Of a DNA stretch of 64,000 nucleotides, positions 55,380 to 64,000 are shown in pieces (within the stretch, counting starts at the first letter, position 1; every line of letters starts with the position of its first letter). A program made the translations under genes and the position numbers. Source of the stretch: Telmatactis stephensoni (Eukaryota; Cnidaria; Anthozoa; Actiniaria; Isophelliidae); assembly GCA_029948255.1 (NCBI GenBank), contig JALIZF010001610.1, positions 124,001 through 188,000 of the forward strand, given 5' to 3'. The notes below the pieces were generated by a model that worked only from the letters and a program-made list of their open reading frames with translations, did not search any database and was not told the DNA's origin.

Positions 55380-55775
55380 GTTGTGGTCCTATGGATTAAT
55401 TGATTGATTGATTACCAATCAACTTACAGTCGGCCAGCAACAACAGTGCTGCAAGTGATATCGTTGCATCATCTAAAATAGTGGACTTGTTGGCATCTAG
55501 ATTATTTGAAAGACTATCAAATCAACTTATTATGGATCGCAGGGCTAGTAACAATGCTTCAACATATATCCTCATCTGACAACAGTGTACTTGGCACTCT
55601 TTGAATTGTTTGAAAGACTAAACAACTTATCAGTGTAGACCGGCCAGTACTTCTGCCAGTAACAATGCTTCAACATTTATTGTTTCATCACCTGTCAACT
55701 GAGTGTACTTGGCAATCTTTGGATTGTTTAAAAGACTAAACAACTTATTAATGTGGACCCTCCAGTACTAATTCA
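55380..55775. repeat. ~125-bp degenerate tandem repeat
   Basis: About three units sharing TTGTTTGAAAGACTAAACAACTTAT, GCCAGTAACAATGCTTCAACAT and GTGTACTTGGCA blocks. Lies ~400 bases after the helicase-EEP gene. Confidence 0.75.
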
Positions 55776-57349
55776 TATCACTGTTAGTTTATGAGAAGGA
55801 TGCAGTCAATGAAACTAATGCATTACCTGCAGGCTGATGAGAAACATGATTGTTGAGATTAACATTTCTTGTCTACTAAAGATTCAAAACCTCAGGCGGC
55901 TGCTGCCAAGACAAATACATTTATTATATACAGACTTATGGCAAAAAGTTTGACTTATGGCAAAAACGTATCCAGTTCAACAAAGAACTTATGTGCTGGA
56001 TGTACTGCTTTAATAGAGAAAAAAGAACATTTCCCAAAATACTTTGAGGAGTAATTTATATACTGCTACAGGAAATGCTTCCGGAAATGAAAAACAGGGA
56101 CTGACATAGTTATACCTCTTCAACAACCAAAAACATTTGACAATTCTTAATGAAAGAATGATTTCATTAATTGAAAATTTTGCACTTAGATTTCGAACAT
56201 CCTTAGATGTTATATCTACTAACATTTTCTGACTTTAACCACTAAAATATCAGCAGGTAAACAAACAAAAATGTTACACCTGTTCTCAAATAAATAGTAT
56301 AACACTCCATGGCAATTCACAAAGTCAACGTTAAGCCTTCTTCCCTAAGTTTTTGAATAAAAGCATTAGCATTTTTAATAGTCATATCACACAGACGGGA
56401 CAATCAAGTTTTTGATGGTTTCCTGAAAATTAAGATTTACTTTATGAATAAAAACACAAGGATTTGAAGCCCATGATCGTTGTTTACATTCAGGATCGTT
56501 TTATAATATAAATGATGTCCTTGCTTTGAATAAACCTTGTAGATTATCTAGTAATAACTTGAAAAGTTCATAAAAGACTTCTGATTTACATTTAATTCTG
56601 CTATAAAATACGGAGAAGCACATTTATTTCTCTATCTTTAATAGACACATCATGCAACACCATCAAGCTAAATGAATATAATCCATCTATAAATGGTGCA
56701 ATATATTCTTCGTTGCTCTTTTGATTTTGCTACCTTGGTCGGTTGTATCAACTGTTTTAAAATACTCCCTCTAGAACCTCATGAAATGGAAGTGACTCTG
56801 CTTCCTACTGAAAAGTGATTGTGTTTTCTCAGAGGTAGGCTTCGGTTATAAGCCAATCAAAACTCAAGATATTTTCTTTTCGATCCCCACTGCGACCATA
56901 TTCTTAGGTGTTTGTTCAATATGTCCACTATACGAAGCCTGAAAACTTTTCCAGCGTAAGAAAAATATAAACAAACACTCTTTGAATGCTTGTGAAATTA
57001 CAGACATACGGGAAGGTCACCGTCAAAGTCCTAAAAGCGACATCACCGCGACTTCCTTTATATTTACAACGAGCTACAAGTGATATTTGGATCGTAAAAC
57101 GCTCAAATCGTCCCTGAAAAATTATAGACCAATCAGAACTCTTCATTTCTGGCCCTACCTGTTTTCTAAGGGGTACACAAAATTGAAAGCCAATCAAATT
57201 TTAGAATTTTCGATCCTGCTTTGTACTATAAAAGGAACTGATCACAAGTTTCTACAAGTTCTTGGAAGTTGACGCGTCAGAGTCTAAGTTATATCAAGTC
57301 CCATGCGAGGTACTCGCCTTGACTAAAGTAACTAAAAACTAGAAAGATA
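55776..57349. other. Non-coding
   Basis: No convincing gene. The short frame at 55869-56054 has no recognisable domain. Confidence 0.5.
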
Positions 57350-57351
57350 TC

Positions 57352-57690
57352 CTCCCCAAACCCTAAAATAGAAGCACTGAAATATTCTATGCAGCTATCA
57401 AAAACTAGCAGTGCTGGGACCCATGTGCCAACACGTTCCAGCCACAGGAAGATCCTTCATGCCGGTCTAACTATGGCAAGAACATGTTGGCACATGGCCC
57501 AGGTGCAACTGGAAATTTGTCCTCCCCACCCTTAAAATATTGAACACTGAAAATATTCTTCCAGGTTATCAAGAAACTAGCGGTGCCGGGACCCATGTGC
57601 CAAAACGCCCCAGTCATAGGTAGACCCTTCATGCCGGTCTAACTATGGCAAGAACATGTTGGCACATAGGTCCAGGTGCAGACAAAATCT
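57352..57690. repeat. ~172-bp duplication at LINE 3' end
   Basis: Two copies (57352-57525 and 57522-57690) sharing GGGACCCATGTGCCAA, CTTCATGCCGGTCTAACTAT and GGCAAGAACATGTTGGCACA. The right copy encodes the end of the LINE protein. Confidence 0.85.
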
Positions 57691-59490
57691 GTCTCAAACG
57701 TTGACATAAATTTCGTTTTGTACTGCTTCTGGAGGAATACTTTAAAGGCAGATACATTCAAAAAACTGTCAGGGTCAGCTATAGCACACATTGAGTTCCA
57801 GATGTTAACAACTCTATTGAAAAATGATGACTGAAAAGTTTTGGTTTTACACAAAGGTACTTTAAGTATACAATTGGATAATGCACTCAGACAAGTACGT
57901 CTGTGCTCAACAAATGAAGCGTAGTCGCTGAAATCTAAACTAGATTATCATAGATTAATTTATAGCAATGTACAAGGTCTCTGAGTTCTCTGTCGTAGGC
58001 CAGGGTGAGAAGATTCAGCTTTGTCAATCTCTCCTTATAGGGCATTTCACCAGGTCTTGTCCGCAGGATCCACCTTGTTGCTCTTCGTTGTACTCTTTCC
58101 AGTCTGTTCTCTAGCGTGTAGGAGTGAGGAGACCAGATTTCAGTACCATAACATAGCTGGAATTTTACCAAAGCCAAGTAGAGCGTACGTCTAACTTTGA
58201 TATCAGTTAGAAGGGGACAGGTCCGTCTCAGGAGGCCAAGCAATTTGTTAGCTTTAGAGATGATGGAGTTGATATGTGTTTCCCATGTAAGGTTGCTAGT
58301 AACTATGATGCCAAGATCTTTTTCAAAGTCAACACGCAACAAGTCATTTGAGGTAAAATGATACTTGAATAACACAGGATGTTTCTTTAGAGTTACAGAG
58401 AGGACTTTACATTTAGAGGAGTTGAAACTAATATTGCTAATATGGCTCCAGCGTGTAACATCGGATAAAGCATTCTGTATGACATCACAGTCGGATGGGG
58501 ATCGAATTGCTTTATAGAGCTTTGTGTCATCGGCGTAGATGGCTGTGTTTACATTTGTAACAGAATCTGGGAGATCGTTAATGAACACAACAAAAAATAA
58601 GGGGCCGAGAATGCTCCCTTGGGGCACGCCGGTTACAGTTGACCACTGAGAAGCTGACCCATCCACTAATACTCGTTGCATTCTTTCATGTAAATAATCT
58701 TTGCACCACTTTAGCAGAGATCCAGTCATGCCATAACATTCCAACTTTTTTAACAATATTCCATGGTCTACTGAATCGAACGCTTTCGCAAAATCTAAGT
58801 ATGTTATATCTGTCTGAATGTTCTTGTCCAGGTTTTGACCAATATTGTGCAGAACAGAGAGAAGTTGTGTAACACAGGAACGATTTCTGATGAAGCCAAA
58901 TTGACAGGGGCTGATCATACTTCGAAGATGTTCATCCAAGACCTGATATATGCAGCGTTCCATCACTTTGCTAACCACAGGCAAAAGCGAAATCGGTCTA
59001 TAGTTCTCTGCGAGCTCTTTCTTGCCCTTTTTAAATACTGGTGTGATGTTAGCTTTCTTCCATTCAGTAGGGAATTTGCAAGTGTCAATCAATTTATTGA
59101 ATAGAGAACAAAGACTAGAAGCGATTTGTTTACTACATTCTTTAAGCAAACGAGGAGGGATTCCATCTGGCCTGCACACCTTTGTAGTGTCTAGATCGTT
59201 CAGATATTTGGCAACATTGTCTATGCCAATATGCATGTCAGAAATTAGCATACTGGATTTCGCAGAAAAGCTTGTGTTTACATCTTTTCTTGGCAGGAAA
59301 ACAGATGTAAAATAGGAATTAAATAACTCTGCTTTTTCTTCTGGAGTATTTCCAGTGATGCCGTTATACGTGATCACACTTTGATTGGATCTGCTGTGAA
59401 GGATGGCCTTGTGATAAGACCAAAATATCTTAGGGTTCTCAGCAAAGGAATCTTCGATTTTGCTTAGATAGAGTCAATGTTTGGCTTTAA
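57639..59490 (-). pseudogene. CR1/Jockey-group LINE reverse transcriptase, 5'-truncated
   Basis: From ~59485: SKIEDSFAENPKIFWSYHKA, then after TPEEKAELFNSYFTSVF the RT proper: RPDGIPPRLLKECS, WKKANITPVFKKG, NYRPISLLPVVSKVMER, motif A TYLDFAKAFDSVDHG, motif B TGVPQGSILGPLFFVVF, motif C TAIYADDTKLY, thumb FNSSKCKVLSV, and the C-terminal RVQRRATRWILRTR. One frameshift near 57945 leads to the last part (TFQSSFFNRVVNIWNSM) and a short Cys/His tail CTWTYVPTCSCHS at 57639. The frame is otherwise open for 480 codons, the best preserved LINE here. The endonuclease half is missing. Its truncated 5' end lies a few bases from the start codon of the RPA-like gene on the other strand. Confidence 0.9.
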
Positions 59491-59493
59491 TTA

Positions 59494-60997
59494 ATGTCTA
59501 CTTCAAAGTTGGCCAAATCTTCTTCGAAATCGTCAAAATCTACACCAACAGCCCCAAGTACAACTCGATCATTGCCAAAATCAATTCCAAAAGCACCATC
59601 TCCAAAATCTAGTACTGCAGCACCAAAATCTAAGCCACCAATTGCGCCAAAACCTACTCCACCGCCAAGATCTACTCCAGCATCACCAAATTCTTCTCCA
59701 GTATCTCTACAATCTCCAACCACTTCGAAAAGACCTCTCTTCAAAAAGAAAATCGATCATCCAGGTGACGGCTTCAACGCTAAAGTTTTACTTCTCGAAG
59801 AAAGTCTGATAGGATATGTACACAACCTATCACTCCCAAGAAGAAATAGAGGGGACACAATGGACTACTGCACCTTTCTTCTCCAGATTTCAGTCAAGGA
59901 AACTCAAGAAGGACTGCTCTATTCTACATACAAGAGACCATTACTGCTTCAGAGTCAAAACAACCATACCCCAGTCAAATTAAAGCACTTCACGTACACT
60001 GCAGACCGAGAGAAAATTATCATCAACGATATGACAAATATTGCCATTCCTCAACCGTGCGAGTACTCATTTCAGTACAAAGAGTACCCACTGCTCCAAC
60101 GTCAACCAATAACCATCTTAGACATCTTAAACACATCTAAAGAGTGGGAGGTGGCCAATGTGCGTGCAAAGGTCTTAAGTGTGAAGGAACAACGTACAGT
60201 CGGCAGCCCTCGCAAACGATTCAACCTTGTGGAAGCAGTACTTGGCGATCATACTGGTACGGTTCCATTTGATGTCTGGGAATCCCAAATCGAGAAAATA
60301 AAACAAGGTAAGTAGCGAAAACCTTTGTTTTGAGTAACCGGTATTATTTTTTTGGGGGGAGGGGGGATATATTATGGTTTGAAATGAGATGTTAGCTGTA
60401 CTTTCTCACATCGAAACCTATTGATAGGCTCAAAAGAAATCAACGATTGTTTGCAAATGGGAGTAATTTTTGAAATATAACAATTTTTTGACAGGCCTAG
60501 TGTATACACTGACAAATCTCCAAGTTAGAGTGTGGTCAGGGAAAAAGAAACTCTCGACGACAGTCCGCACCGATGCTCAACTTGCTAATGATCCTGCACT
60601 CTCCCAAATTCCTGTTTATAACGCAGATACACCAGATGAAACATTGGAGGTAACAGTCAATGATATCCGTTCCGTACAAAAGATAGAGAAGTATTTCAAG
60701 TGTATACACTGCGATAAGAACATTCTCCAAGGTACGTGTACCGACATCATCCGATGTGAACGTTGTGGTTACATCATGAGAGCGACCACATGTGAGAAGA
60801 GTGTTACTGCAAAGATTATTTTACTTGTGGATAATCAAGAATTGTCTTTGAAAATAGAGGGCATTGTGCTTACAAAGATCTTTGGAGATGTGACATCCAT
60901 TTGCGACCACACCTTGGCGGAGAAACTACTTCTTCTTCAGAACCTTACCATCATCTATAATACCGAAACTTCACTTGTTTTGGATATAACATGTTAG
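59494..60997 (+). CDS. RPA-like single-stranded-DNA-binding protein
   Basis: Two exons, 59494-60307 and 60495-60997, joined in frame across a GTAAGT..TTTGACAG intron; 438 residues. Residues 1-80 are a Ser/Pro/Lys/Thr-rich low-complexity tail with many short AP-S/T-K repeats. A KRPLFKKK patch follows. Residues ~90-220 are an OB-fold-like region, and 220-310 are a clear RPA1 DBD-A/B-type fold (EWEVANVRAKVLSVKE, LGDHTGTVPFDVWESQIEKI, VYTLTNLQVRVWSGKKK). Near residue 350 is a C4 zinc ribbon (CIHCDKN...CERCG), as in the third DNA-binding domain of RPA1. It should bind ssDNA in the nucleus. It is much shorter than RPA1 (about 600 residues) and has no N-terminal protein-interaction fold. It could be a host paralogue or a transposon-borne RPA. 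A TAA precedes the ATG in frame. Confidence 0.75.
60308..60494 (+). other. Intron of the RPA-like gene
   Basis: 187 bases, GTAAGT donor and pyrimidine-rich TTTTTTGACAG acceptor, phase 1. Contains a T/G homopolymer stretch near 60349-60367. Confidence 0.8.
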
Positions 60998-61014
60998 ACT
61001 TTGTCCGTGTGAAG

Positions 61015-61486
61015 TCACGTTTTTGTTTTGTTTATTGATTTTGTACTTTAGAAAGAATAGCTGAACATTATCTATCGAGGACAACACTTTGTTGAAAAAG
61101 CTATTTCTTGAGAACTTTACCGTTATCTATAATCACGTTTTTTTTGTTTATTGATATTTTGTACTTAAGAAAGATTATAGTTGAACATTATCTATTGAGG
61201 ACAACACTTTGTTGAAAATACTATTTCTTCAGAACTTTACCGTTATCTATAATCACGTTTTTTTGTTTATTGATTTTGTACTTAAGAAAGTTTATAGTTG
61301 AACATTATCTATTGAGGACAACACTTTGTTGAAAATACTATTTCTTCAGAACTTTACCGTTATCTATAATCACGTTTTTTTGTTTATTGATTTTGTACTT
61401 AAGAAAGATTATAGTTGAACATTATCTATTTAAGACAACACTTTGTTGAAAAAAACATTTCTTCAGAACTTAACCATTATCTATAG
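61015..61486 (+). repeat. ~118-bp tandem array, four units, derived from RPA gene end
   Basis: Units start TCACGTTTTT at 61015, 61133, 61253 and 61370 (118, 120, 117 bases, then the last). Each contains GACAACACTTTGTTGAAAA and CAGAACTTTACCGTTATCTA, which matches the coding sequence at 60904-60962 (GACCACACCTTGGCGGAGAA; CAGAACCTTACCATCATCTA). After the last unit, CTTGTTTCGGATATAGTATA matches the gene's last codons. Confidence 0.85.
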
Positions 61487-62640
61487 TACTTGTTTCGGAT
61501 ATAGTATATAAGACTCAGATCACCTCAGTTGTCATGTTGGTTGTTTTTTAATTCAAACTCTAAGGATATCAAATTCTAACTGTCGGAATTATTAAAAATA
61601 AACACTTTGTTATCAATGTGCTTTGAAGATTCAATTCAGACCATCGAGATCGTCCCTTTCATGCTTATTTTAGGTACTTTATTTACCCCAAAACAGTCCC
61701 TTAAGTCTGAGACACCCTAAAAGGTACCAGATTGCAGATTTTGACCCCTAAAAGGTACGACGAGCATCCCCGTCCATTTACGATCGGAGTCCCCCCCCCA
61801 GGAGAAAATCGAAGTCCTTCCCCCTGAAGCTACTCCAATTTTTACCGTTCATGACTTTGGCTTGTCTCTCACAACCAGTACTAGTGTTGTCACAAATGCT
61901 TTCTCCCTTAAGGTGGCCCGTACCTATTGATTTGTTTGTTGGGCATGAATTTCAATCGCGTCCTTTTACATCAAAACCTTGTCCGATGTCTGAGAAATTT
62001 GCAGCCATTTGTCTACAAGCCTTAAAATTTGTACCGGTAATTATTTTTCTGCGAATTAGATCAAGTAATTCGAGATATCAGACGATTTTTAAAAATGGCT
62101 TTTTGAGAAAAATTGGTCATAAATCCAAAATTCCAAGGTGAATTGTTTTCCTATTTCGTCAATCAAGTATAAAGGCATAGAGGACTACATACAACATGTA
62201 TCGTGCCAATTAGTGCCTTAGAAGTTGCAATACAAAATTTGTGCTGCCTGTTTCGACGCAAAATTATGTAGTCAAAACTACCGCCAAAATCTCAACAAAA
62301 TTTCAAAAACAGCGAGAACTATATCTGCTGTAAGAAAGATGAACACCTATTGTAACTTGTAAACAAAATTTGGAGACCGGATGAGAAGCCAAACGCCAAT
62401 GTTATCCTCAAGCAAACTTGGGTAGTAATTTTTGTGACCACGAGGTGAGCATTGCAAATTTGTATTACTTCGACTTCTACAAATTCTGTCGAATTGTTTT
62501 GTGAAATTTTCTTGGTATGGGATAGAACAACATGTTAACATATCGGTTGCCAAGTGTCGTTGTGTTTGCTGCACCAGGTATAATTCAGTAAGCTTCAAAA
62601 GTAAGCAACTTCATCGAGTCGACGTTTGAGCTGCCAAGGC
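61487..62640. other. Non-coding
   Basis: Sequence similar to the gene's final codons to about 61512, then no recognisable gene or repeat. Confidence 0.5.
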
Positions 62641-62837
62641 AAAGCCCTCAAGGTTTGTTAATTTATTCAAAACAACACCTTACTATCTAATGCAAAATTC
62701 CACACGGGATTTAGACTCAGAAGCAATTGTATTCAGAGAACTACTGTCTTTATTCCCAAAAGTCTGGATCCCATGTGGAATTTTGCAACAGATAGTAAGT
62801 TGTCGTTTTGAATAAATTAACAAACCTTGAGGGCTTT
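62641..62837. repeat. ~197-bp hairpin (MITE-like)
   Basis: AAAGCCCTCAAGGTTTGTTA at the left pairs with its complement at the right. The ~80-base arms extend through AATTTATTCAAAACAACA and ACTATCT..TGCAAAATTCCA with a few mismatches around a ~35-base loop. Confidence 0.9.
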
Positions 62838-63170
62838 ACCTCCCTCTGCGAGGGAGACTAGACTAATTTTTACTGCGGTTTTCAGTAAATTGCAAACTGA
62901 CTTTCAAACGCCAAACACCAATTTGCATTTTTACTTCTGTCAATCAAAATCAAAAATCACTAATACGAAGAATTATTGGCCAAAATGATAGTATAGCTAG
63001 TACTTATCATTTAAAGATCATATTTGCACATTTTGAAGGATGTTATGAGCTTTTAGTGTTATATTTTGATGTTTTGTTTTGGTGGGCGGAAGCAAATTTT
63101 AATGGTTCTCAATCCATGAGTTATTTCGCCATTGGCGGATTGATTGACCTCAAGGTACCTAAGTCGCTAT
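62838..63170. other. Non-coding spacer
   Basis: No gene. Holds the second copy (63111-63146) of the 36-base sequence also seen at 28018-28053. Confidence 0.5.
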
Positions 63171-64000
63171 TTATAGACGGTCGCTCTTAAACTGTTTGGG
63201 GCATGATTTCCTGCTATGGTCCCCTTCACACTCACTACAGAAGTTCTCTGCTGCTGCCAGCTCTCGAAACGCCCGGTCATAGTTGAGCCATGCGTTCCCC
63301 TCAAATTGGTGATATGTCCGTAAAATTAACAGTTTATATTTCAGGAGGTCATCTCTACGATTTGGAAAATGTTTGCCCACAACCAAGGAAAAAATAGTGA
63401 AGGCTTCCACCCATGACGTTAGGTCCGCGATCTTATGCTTTTGCACATTTTGGGAAGATACCAAATGCCCATCAAATAAAAGCGAGGCTCAGGCTCTTGC
63501 ACTAAATTTTTTTCCGGCAACAGGTCTTCAAAGTGTACAAACTTCCCCGCTGTAATCTGGGCAAAAACTTTGTACAGGATTGGAGAGTATCCTGGGCCCA
63601 CCACAAACGGCTGGTAAAGCTGAGGCACCGAGGGAACAACCCTTTCCGATGACAACACAGAAGAAATAGGTGCTGTATTCGCCATTGAGGGATTCAGCGA
63701 TGACCCAGGCAACGTAAAAGAAGACATGAAAGACGGCACACTTATGGAGCACGTACCTGAACACGTTGGAGTGGGATGGCATGACGCCTGACGATGAACT
63801 CGCCGACTAGGAGGGGGGTGAACCAGCCTGATCCAGCAAGTTTGCCTGCAGCCCAATGAAGACGATGACGCCACAACAGACGCTGGCAAATATTGAGGCA
63901 GTGGTCGGCCGCTATCGGCTGCTTGGATCATGTCGCTAACCATGTTGGCAATGGGAGTCTTCAATGCTTTGACGACTGAACCAACTAGACCATCGGGTAG
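63171..64000 (-). pseudogene. Gag-like retroelement protein, frameshifted, runs off window
   Basis: The frame is open at the window end and runs left: a Leu/Val helical start (LVGSVVKALKTPIANMVSDM), a long Ser/Pro/Thr-rich segment, then QLYQPFVVGPGYSPILYKVF and ITAGKFVHFEDLLPEKN. After a frameshift near 63450 comes IADLTSWVEAFTIFSLVVGK, DDLLKYKLLILRTYHQFEG, WLNYDRAFRELAAAENF, then a knuckle-like CSECEGDHSRKSC and stop at 63171. The VGPGYSP, W.EAF..Y/FS and YKLLILRTY..F.G..WL.YDRAFR pattern is one I recall from cnidarian retroelement proteins upstream of DIRS/Ngaro-type RT genes. The RT would lie to the left but is not present, so the element is incomplete. Confidence 0.6.

Noticed and set aside
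54977..59494. One large Helitron running from the helicase to the RPA-like gene
   Set aside because: No shared ends, a LINE and >4 kb of unrelated sequence lie between; proximity alone is not enough.
59487..59744. Minus-strand Gly/Asp-rich frame
   Set aside because: Antisense of the Ser/Pro/Lys low-complexity start of the RPA-like gene.
61851..62141. 96-codon open frame
   Set aside because: No recognisable motif or splice context.

Overview
The window is eukaryotic, AT-rich DNA from an animal genome, most likely an anthozoan cnidarian such as a stony coral or sea anemone. Evidence: spliced genes with GT..AG introns, long microsatellites and tandem arrays, no operon-like gene packing, and a transposon mix (tyrosine-recombinase retrotransposons, Penelope-like elements, CR1/L2-type LINEs, a Helitron-type helicase-endonuclease, intron-bearing Tc1-like and PIF/Harbinger-like DNA transposons) that I associate with cnidarian genomes. 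The lineage is an inference; no ribosomal or mitochondrial marker is present. I found no convincing single-copy host gene. Almost every recognisable coding stretch is a transposon gene, and most are broken.

Layout. 1-3921: a foldback element with two ~1.25 kb near-identical inverted arms. 4809-6417: a six-exon Tc1/IS630-like transposase pseudogene. 6901-9138: a TA-flanked inverted-repeat element with a spliced accessory gene on the minus strand and a transposase relic on the plus strand. 9459-9862: an orphan exon. 10114-10360, 12176-12912 and 19000-19370: Penelope-like fragments. 13034-18629: a tyrosine-recombinase (YR) retrotransposon bounded by 72-bp direct repeats, with an array of small hairpins in its 5' leader. 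20117-27133: a DIRS1-type element with inverted terminal repeats and an internal complementary region, interrupted by a nested insertion (23430-26166) that includes a LINE. 27640-30850: a tRNA-like SINE head, a relic integrase-core gene and a RecQ helicase fragment.

31000-38600 and 40300-50000 are mostly non-coding, with tandem arrays, small hairpins and one L2-type LINE (38616-40250). 50096-50950: a Penelope-like element whose two halves are inverted relative to each other. 50971-53177: an unclassified 2.2 kb repeat unit. 53180-54976: a Helitron-type PIF1 helicase fused to an endonuclease/exonuclease/phosphatase (EEP) domain, with two stops. 57350-59490: a CR1/Jockey-group LINE whose 5' end abuts the start of an RPA-like single-strand-DNA-binding protein gene (59494-60997, two exons). 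That gene is the only intact, well-supported coding gene in the window. It is followed by a ~118-bp tandem array (61015-61486) that seems to be built from the gene's own last codons. The window ends inside a frameshifted Gag-like retroelement gene.

How parts relate. In the two YR elements the genes run on the minus strand in the order gag, RT-RNase H, YR, as expected for elements that copy RNA into circular DNA and integrate by tyrosine recombination. Both carry a catalytic-site change (RT motif C reads YIDN in the first; the YR HxxR box reads HSVC in the second), so neither is likely to move on its own. The strongest leads for something undescribed are the hairpin array at 17784-18557, the coding-derived minisatellite at 61015-61512 and the unclassified unit at 50971-53177.
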